From positions 1 to 64,000 of the forward strand of contig JAXHMK010000007.1 in assembly GCA_034521495.1 (NCBI GenBank): 64,000 nucleotides of DNA, in the 5' to 3' direction. Source of the stretch: Balneolaceae bacterium. GTDB lineage: Bacteria; Bacteroidota; Rhodothermia; Balneolales; Balneolaceae. This document shows, in pieces, positions 54,774 to 64,000 of the stretch. Positions within the stretch are counted from its first letter, which is position 1. Every line of letters starts with the position of its first letter. The position numbers were made by a program, and so were the translations under genes. Under the pieces are notes generated by a model, which was given only the letters and a program-made list of their open reading frames with translations, was not told the origin of the DNA and searched no databases.

Positions 54774-56369
54774 ATGACAACAGTTATGCCCGAATATTCC
54801 CAGAAGCAACCCGTGAAGCGAATTGCTGCTATAGACATTGGTACCAACTCTTTTCATGCAGTTATTGTAGATGTATACCCGGATGGAAGTTTTTACACCA
54901 TTGATAAATTGAAAGAGATGGTTCTGCTTGCGGAAAAGGGGTTTAACAACCGGCTATCTGATGCCGCTTTTGAACGAGCTTTAGATGCACTTCAAAAAAT
55001 AAAGACCCTGTGTGATCACCAGGGAGCAGAGCGGATATTGGCCTATGCAACCAGTGCAATCCGCGAGGCAGAGAATGGCGGAGAATTAATTCAAAAAGTG
55101 ATTGACAAAGTGGGTATAAAAATTGTAGCCATTCCCGGACGTGTGGAGGCAGAATTGATTGGACTTGCCGTTCAGCACGGGGTTGAAATGCCTGCCAGTC
55201 CCTCGATGATTATGGATCTGGGTGGAGGAAGTGTAGAGTATATTATTGCAAATAAAGAGAAGTTCTTTCATCTAAGCAGTAAAAAACTGGGCGTGGCCAG
55301 GATGACATCCCGGTTTGTGGACAACGATCCAATCTCAAAACAGGAGATCCAGAAGCTTGTTGATCATTATCAATCAAATCTCACAGATGTAGCTCAGTCC
55401 TTTGCATCACACAGGGCTTCCATGTTGATTGGTTCTTCGGGTACGATGGAAAATATTGCCTTGATGATTGCATACCGGAATAACAAAACCCCGAATTTGA
55501 GTGTAAATGAACTTGAGTTTACAGCCAGAGAGTTTTTTGATCTGTATGATGATGTTATCGGGATGAACTATAATGAACGCTCTCAGTTAAAGGGACTTGA
55601 TGAAAAGCGTATCAGCCTTCTCCCGGCTGGTCTTGTATTGGTTAATTATGTATTGAAAACATTTGGGATTAAGCGGATTAAAATGTCATCGCAGGCACTT
55701 CGTGAGGGTATTATCCTTCGGTATATCAAGCAGGAAATGACCTATTTGAAGGAAACAGAATTTATAGAAAGTCCGCGCCGCCGCAGTGTAATGGAACTTG
55801 TACATAAGTGTAACTGGCACGAGCAACATTCAAGGCATGTGGCAAAACTTGCACTTCAACTGTTTGATAACTTCCGGGAAGAACTGAGTCTGGAAGAGAC
55901 AGATCGCGAGTTGCTGGAATATGCCTGTTTTATGCACGATATCGGGTATCATATTTCACACCGAAAACATCATAAGCATGCCCTGTATATTATTCGCAAT
56001 TCCGATCTGAAAGGATTTAAAGAAAACGAGATTGAGATTATGGCCAACGTATCGCGGTATCACAGGAGATCCACGCCTAAATCGCGCCATAAACATTACG
56101 ATAAGCTTCCCAAAGAGGAGAAAAAACGAGTAAAGAAACTTTCGGCAATCATCCGTATCGCCGATGGACTGGACCGCAGCCACTATCAAAATGTGCGGGG
56201 TTTGGAAATTGAGAAGACAGCCGATCAGGTAATTATTCATATAAAAACAGAGTCTGATCCGCAGCTGGAAATTTGGGGGGCTATGCGGAAAAAAACTTTA
56301 TTTGAAGAAGTAACCGGAAAAACTCTGAAGATAAGAGAAGTGGAGACATTTTCGCCGGCGATGGTTTAG
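54774..56369 (+). CDS. Ppx/GppA exopolyphosphatase-type phosphatase with HD domain
   Basis: A 531-residue member of the Ppx/GppA family, degrading polyphosphate or pppGpp. The N-terminal ASKHA fold has AIDIGTNSFHAVIVDV and the phosphate loop IMDLGGGSVEYI; SSQALREGI closes it. The C-terminal third is HD-like: HSRHVAKLALQLFD, CFMHDIGYHIS, HHKHAL, RIADGLDRSH. E. coli Ppx has the same order. Whether polyP or pppGpp is preferred cannot be read off. Confidence 0.92.
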   Translation: MTTVMPEYSQKQPVKRIAAIDIGTNSFHAVIVDVYPDGSFYTIDKLKEMVLLAEKGFNNRLSDAAFERALDALQKIKTLCDHQGAERILAYATSAIREAENGGELIQKVIDKVGIKIVAIPGRVEAELIGLAVQHGVEMPASPSMIMDLGGGSVEYIIANKEKFFHLSSKKLGVARMTSRFVDNDPISKQEIQKLVDHYQSNLTDVAQSFASHRASMLIGSSGTMENIALMIAYRNNKTPNLSVNELEFTAREFFDLYDDVIGMNYNERSQLKGLDEKRISLLPAGLVLVNYVLKTFGIKRIKMSSQALREGIILRYIKQEMTYLKETEFIESPRRRSVMELVHKCNWHEQHSRHVAKLALQLFDNFREELSLEETDRELLEYACFMHDIGYHISHRKHHKHALYIIRNSDLKGFKENEIEIMANVSRYHRRSTPKSRHKHYDKLPKEEKKRVKKLSAIIRIADGLDRSHYQNVRGLEIEKTADQVIIHIKTESDPQLEIWGAMRKKTLFEEVTGKTLKIREVETFSPAMV

Positions 56370-56375
56370 CTTGGG

Positions 56376-56801
56376 TTAATTCTCTTCCTGTTGTTTTTGA
56401 TACTTCTTCAATTTCTGAATGTATTCATACCTTGCTTTTATACCTGTGCGATTTCCATAAAATGTACCCAGTCCACATGCCAGGGCCAAAACAACTAACA
56501 GCAAAATTTTATTGGTTAAAGTTGAGGCGCTTACAAAGAGGATCCAAAACGCCGGAGGTAAAAAAATAAATCCGCCAAGAGCATAGTGGGCCTGCGTAGG
56601 GGCCGGTACTTTTCTGATAAAACGTTTTACAGCATTATAGGCTAAATTCATATAGATTAGTCCGAAACCTAAAAGTACAACCAGCCCCAGCCAACCCGGC
56701 TCTGATACGAGGTAAAGAAACTGATCTGAAAAAATAATGATGGCCAGCGAAATCATAACTACCCATGTTGTGTAAGCAAAAAATCGGGCTTTATCCTGCA
56801 T
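56376..56801 (-). CDS. Small four-helix membrane protein, unknown
   Basis: No family recognised. The 141 residues contain hydrophobic helices at about 12-32, 37-56, 72-92 and 96-114, then a basic C-terminal tail (YEYIQKLKKYQKQQEEN). It converges on the Ppx/GppA gene with a 6-bp gap and lies 47 bp after lptD on the same strand, so it may be expressed with lptD. Confidence 0.7.
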   Translation of the reverse strand: MQDKARFFAYTTWVVMISLAIIIFSDQFLYLVSEPGWLGLVVLLGFGLIYMNLAYNAVKRFIRKVPAPTQAHYALGGFIFLPPAFWILFVSASTLTNKILLLVVLALACGLGTFYGNRTGIKARYEYIQKLKKYQKQQEEN

Positions 56802-56848
56802 ATGTAACTATTTTTAGTAACATGATAGGTAATCTAAATTATGGGCAT

Positions 56849-59605
56849 CTAATACCGGCGCGGAACTCTTCCATTCGGAGATGAACTCCTTTCGAGATTG
56901 TTTAAAAGAGGTAATTTCTGGAATAAACCTTGAATCTGTCCTCCGGAGAGAGATAACCTGAATGAATAATACTGGAATTCCCCGAATGGGTTGAAGTTGA
57001 AAGACAAGTTCCAGCAAACCATCGATCGGTTCAGGCTAAATTGCGAGGGAGTAAGCTCTTTCTCAATAAAATCGTACCCAAGCCGGGTTCTAAAGCTCCA
57101 TTTTGGAGTCAGGTTAAATTGAATGTTATTGGCATTTAGCACGGCAGATTTTCTGGCATCCTGTCCGTGCCGATAGGTCCATCGATAGCTGAAGTCCAAG
57201 CCCATTCTAAATCCACTGTTAAACCCCTGAACAGGTCGCGAAAAAAACCGGGTGTCAACCGGGCTGAAAAATGTTTGATCGTATGGATCGTAGGGCCTGT
57301 ACTCCGGGGTAGTAATTCTTGCTCCGCGTTGGTTTCCTCCCAGTGTTATATCTGTGGATACACTCAAACTGTAGCTGAGTGGCTGTAAAAATTTGTTGGT
57401 ATCCTGCCAGATAAACCGGTTAATTTCACGTCCGTCCTGGTCTCTCGTATAAAATGAATACGCGGCACTGGCCCGAATTCTAAAATTGTTTACAGCACTT
57501 GAAGAGAGCGAGACATTCATACGTCCGAAATTGAGGCTGTCAGCTGCAAAATTATAGCTCGAAGTTGCTGACAAATTATCAATCAGGCGCAGATTATTTG
57601 ATTTTACTTCCCCGGTTGAATCTCTTCGAACTCGTTTGGTTTCAAGAATATTCGTAACACCGAAAGACATGGTTCTCTGTTCTCCTGCTCCGGGTCCGCC
57701 AAATATGGCATCCTCAAAAATAGAATATTCCTGCGTGTTTCCGAGTGTATCCCGCTGGACTTCACGGTAAATTCCCCACTGGTCGGATGAAAAATCGGGC
57801 CTGTAGCTAAAACTTATATTCGGCCGAACGGTATGTCTTACCCCTTCAAAACTTCCCGCCTTTATCTGTGAAATTCCATAAAAAGTAGTGTTAAAACTTA
57901 AATTGGTTGAAAAGTCCCGGGTTGTTGTAAAACCAGGTTCTTTAAAAGTTTCGACACGATTATCTTCTTCGTTGAACTCTTTTCGTATTGTGGCAGGATA
58001 CCAATATTCGTTATAGTTGATCCCGGCGCTCACATTCAGAAATCGGCTGGGGATAAGCTGACCGGCACTAACCTGAGCTCTCTGGATAAAACCGTATTGG
58101 AGGTGATCATCCTCGCCGGTGGCCTCCTCATATTTTTGCGGATCTAACAGAGCCTCCAACCAATTTACCTGGGCTGAGTCTGCAGCAATCGGTCGGAAGG
58201 TGTAACGGGAGCTGAAGTTGTTTCGGTAATTTATGGAAATTCGTTCATACCACTGTTCATCCATGCCCGGGTTATCGGATTTGAAGGGTGAAAATTGCCG
58301 AAGCGAAAAGTTCATTTCGGGACCTGTAAGGCGAGTGGTATTTGTAGAAAATTGCTGGTTGAGGTTCGAGCTCACACTAAAATTATATGTATTTTCGGGA
58401 TGACTATACCGGTAGGATACACGAGATGTTGTACTTGTTTCGGCGCGTTCATCCAGATCAAATGAATTTCTTCGAAAATAGTCAGCAGTTCTTAGATTTA
58501 TATTTGCAGAAAGTGAAGCGTACGGTGAAAGTTCCTGGCTGTGATTAACCGATAATCGTTTGGTGGTTGTTTCCGTAAAACCTGGATCAGTCGGCTCAAG
58601 ACCTCTCTCTTTTGAATATCCAATGGTCACACTCCCGTTAAAATTACCGGTTTTCCTGTACTGCATGCGGGTTTCGTTAAAAATGGTGCCGGATGTAAAA
58701 ACATCGAATGAAGTTTGTGCGGTAAAGTAGTCACTAAAGTATTGAAACCAACCCAGATTTTGCAGGCCAATACCCCTGGCACCGGTGTTTTGAAATGAAT
58801 ACGTAGGCTCCAATAAACCAGACTGTCTCTGCTCAAAACCAGCGGGAACATATCCAAAGGGAAAAACCAGCGGATAGGGAATATCAAGAATAAATAAACG
58901 GGCATTGGTAAAAAATATCTCCTCCTCTTCAACGACTTTCATCCGTTGGGCCTGGATATAGTAATACATGTGTTCCGGAGGGCAGGTGGAATAAATTCCA
59001 TCCTCAATAAAAACTTCATCCCGCGAAACATTTTTAACTTTTGTACCAATCAGGTGGCCGTCTGCCATACTCATTTCGGCAACCTCAAATTTACCGCGTT
59101 CTGTTTCGTAGTTAAATAAAATACGCGTACTACGAAGTTCCTGGTCGTCGCGTGTTAGAACTGGGTGGGAGAGCGTATCCTGTGCGGAACTGGCAGTAGC
59201 CTGTAACTGGCTTTTATCGAGATTTAATTCAATAGTGCCGGCTTTCAAGTTTCCGCTTTCATGGGTCACAGTTGCGGCGCCGTAGAGCATGGCAATTCGT
59301 TGCTCACCGAAGGTAAATGTGAGGGAATCGCGAGCCTGGAAGTTGACCGATCCTTCAGTGGCTTGTCGGTCGGCACTGCGGTTTTGTGCTGTTTGTTGGG
59401 TAGCTGAGCCCGGATCGAGTCCCGGAGGTGGTTGTTGTTCACCTGGTTGAAAATTTCCGGGAATGGGAGTTGAAGTTGTATCTGAAGGGCTTACCTGCAG
59501 ACTGTCTGCTTCAACCTGGCCATACGCGTTTCTGCTTCCCAAAAAAAGGAATAGGACGAGTAAAAAAAGCCAAATTTTATGGTTTCCAGCAATATGAATC
59601 AGCAT
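56849..59605 (-). CDS. lptD: LPS-assembly protein LptD-like
   Basis: LptD is the outer-membrane translocon that inserts lipopolysaccharide. The 918-residue product has a signal peptide (ending NAYGQ), a low-complexity linker, an OstA-like jelly roll (about 85-200, GAATVTHESGNLKAGTIELNL), and a long barrel with IPYPLVFPFGYVPAGFEQRQSGLLEPTY, the lumen-gate region of the family. I see only one Cys in the periplasmic part (YSTCPPEH), so the double disulfides of E. coli LptD are absent. lptB is at 19.5 kb. Confidence 0.9.
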   Translation of the reverse strand: MLIHIAGNHKIWLFLLVLFLFLGSRNAYGQVEADSLQVSPSDTTSTPIPGNFQPGEQQPPPGLDPGSATQQTAQNRSADRQATEGSVNFQARDSLTFTFGEQRIAMLYGAATVTHESGNLKAGTIELNLDKSQLQATASSAQDTLSHPVLTRDDQELRSTRILFNYETERGKFEVAEMSMADGHLIGTKVKNVSRDEVFIEDGIYSTCPPEHMYYYIQAQRMKVVEEEEIFFTNARLFILDIPYPLVFPFGYVPAGFEQRQSGLLEPTYSFQNTGARGIGLQNLGWFQYFSDYFTAQTSFDVFTSGTIFNETRMQYRKTGNFNGSVTIGYSKERGLEPTDPGFTETTTKRLSVNHSQELSPYASLSANINLRTADYFRRNSFDLDERAETSTTSRVSYRYSHPENTYNFSVSSNLNQQFSTNTTRLTGPEMNFSLRQFSPFKSDNPGMDEQWYERISINYRNNFSSRYTFRPIAADSAQVNWLEALLDPQKYEEATGEDDHLQYGFIQRAQVSAGQLIPSRFLNVSAGINYNEYWYPATIRKEFNEEDNRVETFKEPGFTTTRDFSTNLSFNTTFYGISQIKAGSFEGVRHTVRPNISFSYRPDFSSDQWGIYREVQRDTLGNTQEYSIFEDAIFGGPGAGEQRTMSFGVTNILETKRVRRDSTGEVKSNNLRLIDNLSATSSYNFAADSLNFGRMNVSLSSSAVNNFRIRASAAYSFYTRDQDGREINRFIWQDTNKFLQPLSYSLSVSTDITLGGNQRGARITTPEYRPYDPYDQTFFSPVDTRFFSRPVQGFNSGFRMGLDFSYRWTYRHGQDARKSAVLNANNIQFNLTPKWSFRTRLGYDFIEKELTPSQFSLNRSMVCWNLSFNFNPFGEFQYYSFRLSLSGGQIQGLFQKLPLLNNLERSSSPNGRVPRRY

Positions 59606-59620
59606 GCTTTAAGCTAAGCA

Positions 59621-60568
59621 TCACAGCTCTTCAAACGCAAGGCTGGCTGCTCCAAGAAGTGCGGCGTCATTTCCCAGCGATTCATAAATAATATCAAAAT
59701 CTTCGCGGTAGGGGGGCATCAGGTATTTTGTGGCTGTGGTTTTAGCCGGATCAAGAATAAATTTACCGGCCTTGGCTACACCACCACTCACTACAATTTT
59801 TCTGATATCGAGGGTATGTATATAATTTACAATGGCATAGCCAAGTTTTTCGCCGGTTTTCCTGAGGATTTCAATAGCAAGTTCATTCTTCTCCTTGGCA
59901 GCGTGATACAGATCTACCGGTTCCAGTTTTTCGAAATCTTTGTGAAAGGTTTTGTACAGGGGGTTGTCTTCATGCTGGCGAATGGTATCTGCAGCATAGC
60001 GGCTCAAAAACCGCTGACCAAGATAAGCTTCAATTCCGCCGCGCGTATTGCTGTTCGAAAGCGGTCCATGGTAATCGATGATTACATGACCCAGTTCGGC
60101 CGCCATTCCGTTTGTACCGCGGTAAATTTTATTGTTGTAAATGATACCTCCGCCAACACCCGTGCCGAGTGTAATCATAATGAAATCATCAAAATCTTTA
60201 CCCACTCCAAAACGGGCAGAACCAAAAGCGGCAAGATTGGCGTCGTTTCCAATTACACAATTATAACCGGTACGTTTTTTGAGAGCATCGGCAACATTTT
60301 CGACGTTAAATCCCGGAAGGTTTGGTGGATTTTTTACCGTTTTTCGGTCCATGCTTACCATTCCCGGCATTCCCATTCCAATTCCAATCGGCTCTTCACC
60401 GTGTCCATCCAAAAGATCTGATACAGCCATTGCAATCCTGTCGTACACATGTTCTTTACCCATATCAGCGTGGGTGGGGATGCAACTTGTTGTTATGAAT
60501 CCTTTCTTTTTATCTACCAGTGCGGCTTTAATATTTGTACCGCCTAAATCAATACCTATTGCAATCAT
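59621..60568 (-). CDS. ROK-family sugar kinase (glucokinase-like) lacking zinc cysteines
   Basis: A 315-residue ROK kinase. ATP-binding GIDLGGTNIKAALV is at 5-18, catalytic Asp109 lies in IGNDANLAAFG, TLGTGVGGGII is the second phosphate loop, and sugar-contact His161 is in ELGHVIID. The structural zinc motif CxCGxxGC that follows in most ROK proteins is missing: the positions read S171, S173, N174 and G178, though Glu180 is kept. Glucokinase is the likeliest activity. The gene is 15 bp upstream of lptD. Confidence 0.9.
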   Translation of the reverse strand: MIAIGIDLGGTNIKAALVDKKKGFITTSCIPTHADMGKEHVYDRIAMAVSDLLDGHGEEPIGIGMGMPGMVSMDRKTVKNPPNLPGFNVENVADALKKRTGYNCVIGNDANLAAFGSARFGVGKDFDDFIMITLGTGVGGGIIYNNKIYRGTNGMAAELGHVIIDYHGPLSNSNTRGGIEAYLGQRFLSRYAADTIRQHEDNPLYKTFHKDFEKLEPVDLYHAAKEKNELAIEILRKTGEKLGYAIVNYIHTLDIRKIVVSGGVAKAGKFILDPAKTTATKYLMPPYREDFDIIYESLGNDAALLGAASLAFEEL

Positions 60569-60633
60569 ATCTCAATATTTTGTGACAACAGATCTGTAAA
60601 AAAGGAAAAATATTTAAAGGAAAGCATAAGGTA

Positions 60634-60939
60634 TTATTCAGTTTTTTCGACTTTATAAACCGTCTCATTTGGTTTTTTCATACCGTAGTCTTCCCGGGCA
60701 ATTTTCTCAATCAGATCAGGATTATTTTCAAGTTCTTCAATTTTTTTGTCAAGTTCAGCCGCTTTCTGCTCATACTCAGCTGTTCGTTCAATCAAATCTT
60801 CTTTTTGATTTTCCAACTGAATTTTGGTCATTAAGCTGTAAGTATCAAAAAAAAGAAACCAAATAACGATACAGGCAGCAAGCAAGCTGATGAGCAGTGA
60901 CTTATTCCAATGTAAAGGATTTAAATACTCGGAGTTCAT
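60634..60939 (-). CDS. FtsB/DivIC-like septum protein
   Basis: A 101-residue single-pass protein: short cytoplasmic start, membrane helix (about 15-32, LLISLLAACIVIWFLFF), then a periplasmic coiled coil (about 40-72, QLENQKEDLIERTAEYEQKAAELDKKIEELEN) and the C-terminal DLIEKIAREDYGMKKPNETVYKV that marks FtsB/DivIC. It stabilises FtsL and the divisome. The upstream 58 bp separate it from the divergent nuclease gene. Confidence 0.88.
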   Translation of the reverse strand: MNSEYLNPLHWNKSLLISLLAACIVIWFLFFDTYSLMTKIQLENQKEDLIERTAEYEQKAAELDKKIEELENNPDLIEKIAREDYGMKKPNETVYKVEKTE

Positions 60940-60997
60940 GGTTCTGTATCTATATTTTTACGAAATTAATTCAAATTAAGCGTAGAAACAAAACCGA

Positions 60998-62959
60998 ATG
61001 TCTCTATTTGTGGGTGAAAGAAGATTAAATGTTGGGTGTTTTATTGTATTTCTGTTGATTTTTTTTACGGAATCATTAGCTGCACAAAAGGCTGATACCA
61101 GTTCGATTGAATGGGTTAAAGTCTTTTTTAATATGCCTGCCGATCATACCGTGGCGAAAGAGAGTAACCTGGCAAATGATGAAGCTGATCTCCTGCAAAC
61201 ATTGATAGATCTTATTGATTCTGCAAAGTACAGTGTAGACTTGGCAGCTTATGATCTTGAGAATCTAAGAGTGGGAGAAGCTCTGACCCGGGCTGCAGAA
61301 CGGGGAGTACAGGTTCGGGTAGTGACCGATTACTACAATCGGTTTAATGATCGGGAACTGGATGAAAAGATGTGGGAGATGTTGAGGAATGCGGGGATTT
61401 ACAGCATTGATGACGGAGGTGAGGTTTTCCATCCGGACGGGTCGGTCACCTCAAACCGTTTGACAGGAGCCAGTTATGATATGCACAATAAATTTGCTGT
61501 TATAGACATACTCAGTAACAATCCCGAGGATTATTATGTATGGACCGGTTCTATGAACCTGACCTACACAGGCCCCATCAACACCAACAACACAATTCTG
61601 ATTAAAGACAGTGATATTGCTGAAGCGTATCATGAAGAATTCAGACAGATGTGGGGTGGAAACAGGGAAGTTCCAAACCCGGAAAAGGCACGATATCATA
61701 AAGATAAACGGTATGTTGGCGAACGTGTGTTTTTTGTGGATTCAACCAAAGTGGAACTCTATTTTGCACCCATCAACAGGGACGATACCAAGCCTTCTCC
61801 TGCTGAAAGAATTCATGAATTGATTGAAAAAGCGCAACTCGACGTAAACTTTCTGGCGTTTGCCATCACACATGATATCCCGATGAGTCAGGAGATGTGG
61901 AGGCGTTCTTTTTCTGATGGGATTAGATTACAGGGATTAATCGATCCGCGATTTTATGCACAGTACAGGAATGCCGGTGTGATCTGGGCCACACCCGAAT
62001 CGCAACTGGGAACGCGAAATATCAGGCAGGCCAACGAACTGAGAACCCTGCACAGTAAAATTATGCTGATAGATGTGACACAACCGTTTGAGAATAATCG
62101 CGGAATTGCCATTACCGGTTCGTATAATTATTCAAACAATGCAGAGCAAAATAACGACGAGAATCTGCTGATTATTCACTCTCCACTGATCGCAAACCAA
62201 TACTACCAGGACTTTATGGGCGCGATGAACCGTTCAATGGGAATATCTTCACCTCCGGTTCCGCAAATTTATACAGATGAATGGTATCCTGTGAAGGACG
62301 TCATTGACGGGAACCTGTTTGAAATAGAGCTCGCTGAGGGATTTGGATACCCGGTTCGGCTACTCGGTGTAGATGCCCCGCGAATTTATGTTGGACAAGA
62401 TTCATCTGAATATTATTCCGGCCAGGCTGCGGTTTTTCTGTCTAATTTATTAGAGGATAAAGAGGTGCGATTGGAGGGATATGATGCCGGGGTGCCGGAA
62501 TCGCGCTATGGCTCGTTCAGGGCTTATGTTCAGGCACGGGATGAGAGCGGAGAAGTTATGAATGTGAATTCAGAGATGATTAAAAAAGGGTTTGGAGAGT
62601 GGACCCCCTACTATCGTCAGCAGCCGGATTCAATTGATACTTTTCAGCGACTCACCCGATTGGCAAAAAGTATGAGAATTGGAATGTGGAAGGCCCCCGA
62701 TCGTATTGGAGAAAAAATTGCTCGTGTAGAATTGGGCAGCGACGGGGAAAAAAGAGATGTTACATTTCCGATTAACATTAATATTGCAGATGAAACGACT
62801 CTGCAGGCGTTGACCGGTATCGGCCCGGCCTATGCTACCCGAATTGTAAAGTACCGCTTTGAGCATGGTTTGTTCAGCGATATTGAAGAACTGACTAATA
62901 TTCGTGGAATTGGCCCGGTTACTATGCAGAAATTAAGGCCGTACGTAACGATAGAATAG
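60998..62959 (+). CDS. Exported phospholipase D-type nuclease fused to SNase and ComEA-like HhH domains
   Basis: A 653-residue exported protein (signal peptide ending SLAAQ). Two PLD half-sites are visible: H163/K165 in YDMHNKFAVID and H352/K354 in RTLHSKIMLID, each followed by the S-N/Y-N element (GSMNLT, GSYNYS). From about 426 to 567 it has a staphylococcal nuclease-like OB domain (VKDVIDGNLFEIEL, VRLLGVDAPRIY, RYGSFRAYVQ). The last 60 residues are a ComEA-type helix-hairpin-helix (NINIADETTLQALTGIGPAYATRIVKYR). All three parts handle nucleic acids, so it is best read as a periplasmic or secreted nuclease. Confidence 0.9.
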   Translation: MSLFVGERRLNVGCFIVFLLIFFTESLAAQKADTSSIEWVKVFFNMPADHTVAKESNLANDEADLLQTLIDLIDSAKYSVDLAAYDLENLRVGEALTRAAERGVQVRVVTDYYNRFNDRELDEKMWEMLRNAGIYSIDDGGEVFHPDGSVTSNRLTGASYDMHNKFAVIDILSNNPEDYYVWTGSMNLTYTGPINTNNTILIKDSDIAEAYHEEFRQMWGGNREVPNPEKARYHKDKRYVGERVFFVDSTKVELYFAPINRDDTKPSPAERIHELIEKAQLDVNFLAFAITHDIPMSQEMWRRSFSDGIRLQGLIDPRFYAQYRNAGVIWATPESQLGTRNIRQANELRTLHSKIMLIDVTQPFENNRGIAITGSYNYSNNAEQNNDENLLIIHSPLIANQYYQDFMGAMNRSMGISSPPVPQIYTDEWYPVKDVIDGNLFEIELAEGFGYPVRLLGVDAPRIYVGQDSSEYYSGQAAVFLSNLLEDKEVRLEGYDAGVPESRYGSFRAYVQARDESGEVMNVNSEMIKKGFGEWTPYYRQQPDSIDTFQRLTRLAKSMRIGMWKAPDRIGEKIARVELGSDGEKRDVTFPININIADETTLQALTGIGPAYATRIVKYRFEHGLFSDIEELTNIRGIGPVTMQKLRPYVTIE

Positions 62960-63138
62960 CAGTTATCATCTGCTGGATTACTTGTGTCCTCAGCATGAAT
63001 TTTAGATAAGTTGTATTCGAAGCTATCAGATGATTAGGTTTTTCAGATCCATAATAAGCAATGCTAAATCATGATTTCGTTAGCTGCTACCAAAAGATTT
63101 ATTATCATAGGCAGTTATAATCCAAAAGTTAGAATTGA

Positions 63139-64000
63139 ATGCAGTCAAAGATTTTAAATATTGATAAAGTACATAGCAGCCGGGGAGTATCACTGTTCAT
63201 TTTAATTCTCTTTCTAAGTCTGGCAGGATGTGTGAAGGAGCAAAAGCAGCAACTGAACTCCTCCAAAACGGAATCGTTGGCGAACGCTTATCGGGATCAT
63301 TTCAAAATTGGTGTAGCCCTGAACCGGTTCCAGGTAAACGGTGAAATACCCAAAGCCACTCCATTAATCAAACAACATTTCAATTCTGTTACTCCTGAAA
63401 ATCTGCTCAAATGGGAGCGTGTTCACCCGGAGCCAGGTCAATATAATTTTGGCCCGGCAAATACTTTTGTGGAGTTTGGGGAGGAAAATGAGATGTTCAT
63501 AGTTGGCCATACACTGGTTTGGCATTCCCAGATTCCTGATTGGGTGTTTGAGGCCGATAACGGGGAAGAGATTGACCGGGAAACCCTGCTGCAACGTATG
63601 GAAGATCATATCAATTCCGTTGCCGGCAAGTACAAAGGCCGGATTGATGCCTGGGATGTTGTCAATGAAGCGGTACTGGATGAAGGTGGAATGAGGCAAT
63701 CGAAATGGTTTGAATTGGTGGGAGAAGATTACGTTCAAAAAGCTTTTCAGTATGCAAGTGAAGCCGATCCTGATGCCGAGCTTTACTATAACGATTACAA
63801 CCTTTGGATCCCGGAAAAGCGCCGGGCAGCAGTGGAGCTTATAAAGAATCTGCAGGAGAATGATGTACCGATTCACGGAATTGGAATGCAGGCGCATCTG
63901 AAGATCGATACTCCATCTGTTGAAATGATAGAAGAAAGTTTATTGGCCTTTTCTGATTTGGGACTGAAGGTGATGATCACTGAGCTCGATATCGACCTGT
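63139..64000 (+). CDS. Endo-1,4-beta-xylanase, GH10 (partial, runs off window)
   Basis: The frame opens at the ATG at 63139 and is still open at base 64000, giving 287 codons. It starts with a lipoprotein signal (lipobox LAGC, Cys33) and continues as a GH10 barrel: FNSVTPENLLKWERVHP, FIVGHTLVWHSQIPDWVF, acid/base Glu177 in DAWDVVNEAV, YYNDYNLW, GIGMQAHL, and nucleophile Glu282 in MITELDID. Only the last part of the barrel is missing. The enzyme would cut xylan at the cell surface. Confidence 0.95.
   Translation, partial: MQSKILNIDKVHSSRGVSLFILILFLSLAGCVKEQKQQLNSSKTESLANAYRDHFKIGVALNRFQVNGEIPKATPLIKQHFNSVTPENLLKWERVHPEPGQYNFGPANTFVEFGEENEMFIVGHTLVWHSQIPDWVFEADNGEEIDRETLLQRMEDHINSVAGKYKGRIDAWDVVNEAVLDEGGMRQSKWFELVGEDYVQKAFQYASEADPDAELYYNDYNLWIPEKRRAAVELIKNLQENDVPIHGIGMQAHLKIDTPSVEMIEESLLAFSDLGLKVMITELDIDL

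Noticed and set aside
1..64000. CRISPR array, prophage, plasmid functions, rRNA
   Set aside because: No regularly spaced direct repeats, phage structural genes, replication or conjugation genes, or rRNA sequence were seen.

Overview
The window reads as a chromosome segment of a Gram-negative bacterium of the Bacteroidota/Balneolota branch (a Balneolaceae-like marine or halophilic heterotroph is my best guess). The reasons are DUF4270, DUF4293, DUF5686 and DUF1080 proteins, a 270-residue glycogen-synthase-like protein next to a DUF4270 lipoprotein, a YpdA-type flavoprotein, an LptD/LptB pair, OmpA with calcium-binding TSP3 repeats, moderate GC and frequent TTG starts. It is mostly core chromosome. 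No prophage, CRISPR array or plasmid gene is visible.

Layout. 1-3.4 kb: uvrB, a PmtA-like methyltransferase and aat. 3.4-8.3 kb: minus-strand genes (TSP3 lipoprotein, small GNAT, a RAYT/IS200-like Y1 transposase inside mirrored hairpin arrays, fatty-acid hydroxylase, lolC/E permease) with a block of REP-like palindromes at 6.6-7.04 kb. 8.4-18 kb: glycogen block glgB-malQ, then comA-like, GT5-like, DUF4270, an outer-membrane protein and a TPR protein. 18-23 kb: rho, then convergent lptB, purQ, clpS, purS, a barrel protein and miaA. 23.2-24.1 kb: gene-free stretch with a GC-rich, hairpin-rich island that may be a structured RNA. 24.1-31.1 kb: a PPi-type phosphofructokinase, DUF456, a MITE-like inverted repeat, ppdK, pyrR-pyrB. 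31.2-38.1 kb: tetR with a tripartite RND efflux pump and a probable operator at the tetR start. 38.2-41.3 kb: DUF4293, EamA, mltF. 41.3-43.9 kb: partner-switching module (PP2C phosphatase, HATPase, STAS). 44.2-46.6 kb: DUF1080 lipoprotein plus a Tat-exported Gfo/Idh/MocA oxidoreductase broken by one frameshift. 47-52.2 kb: small barrel, FbpC-type ATPase, DUF5686 receptor-like protein, OmpA. 52.36-52.6 kb: tRNA-Ala(GGC) and SRP RNA. 52.7-61 kb: ypdA, YheT-like hydrolase, Ppx/GppA, small membrane protein, lptD, ROK kinase, ftsB-like. 61-64 kb: a PLD + SNase + helix-hairpin-helix nuclease and the start of a secreted GH10 xylanase that runs off the window.

How the genes fit together. Glycogen branching and debranching (glgB, malQ), the phosphofructokinase with PPi-type residues and the PPi-generating ppdK suggest glycolysis that conserves pyrophosphate. 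aat and clpS are the writer and reader of the Leu N-degron pathway. lptB, lptD and lolC/E build the outer membrane. DUF1080, the MocA-like oxidoreductase and the xylanase point to glycan scavenging. The most unusual material is non-coding: a transposase flanked by inverted three-hairpin arrays, a tandem pair of GTAC-tagged REP/inverted-REP units reaching into the end of the lolC/E gene, the 23.3-23.5 kb candidate RNA, and a 140-bp MITE-like element.
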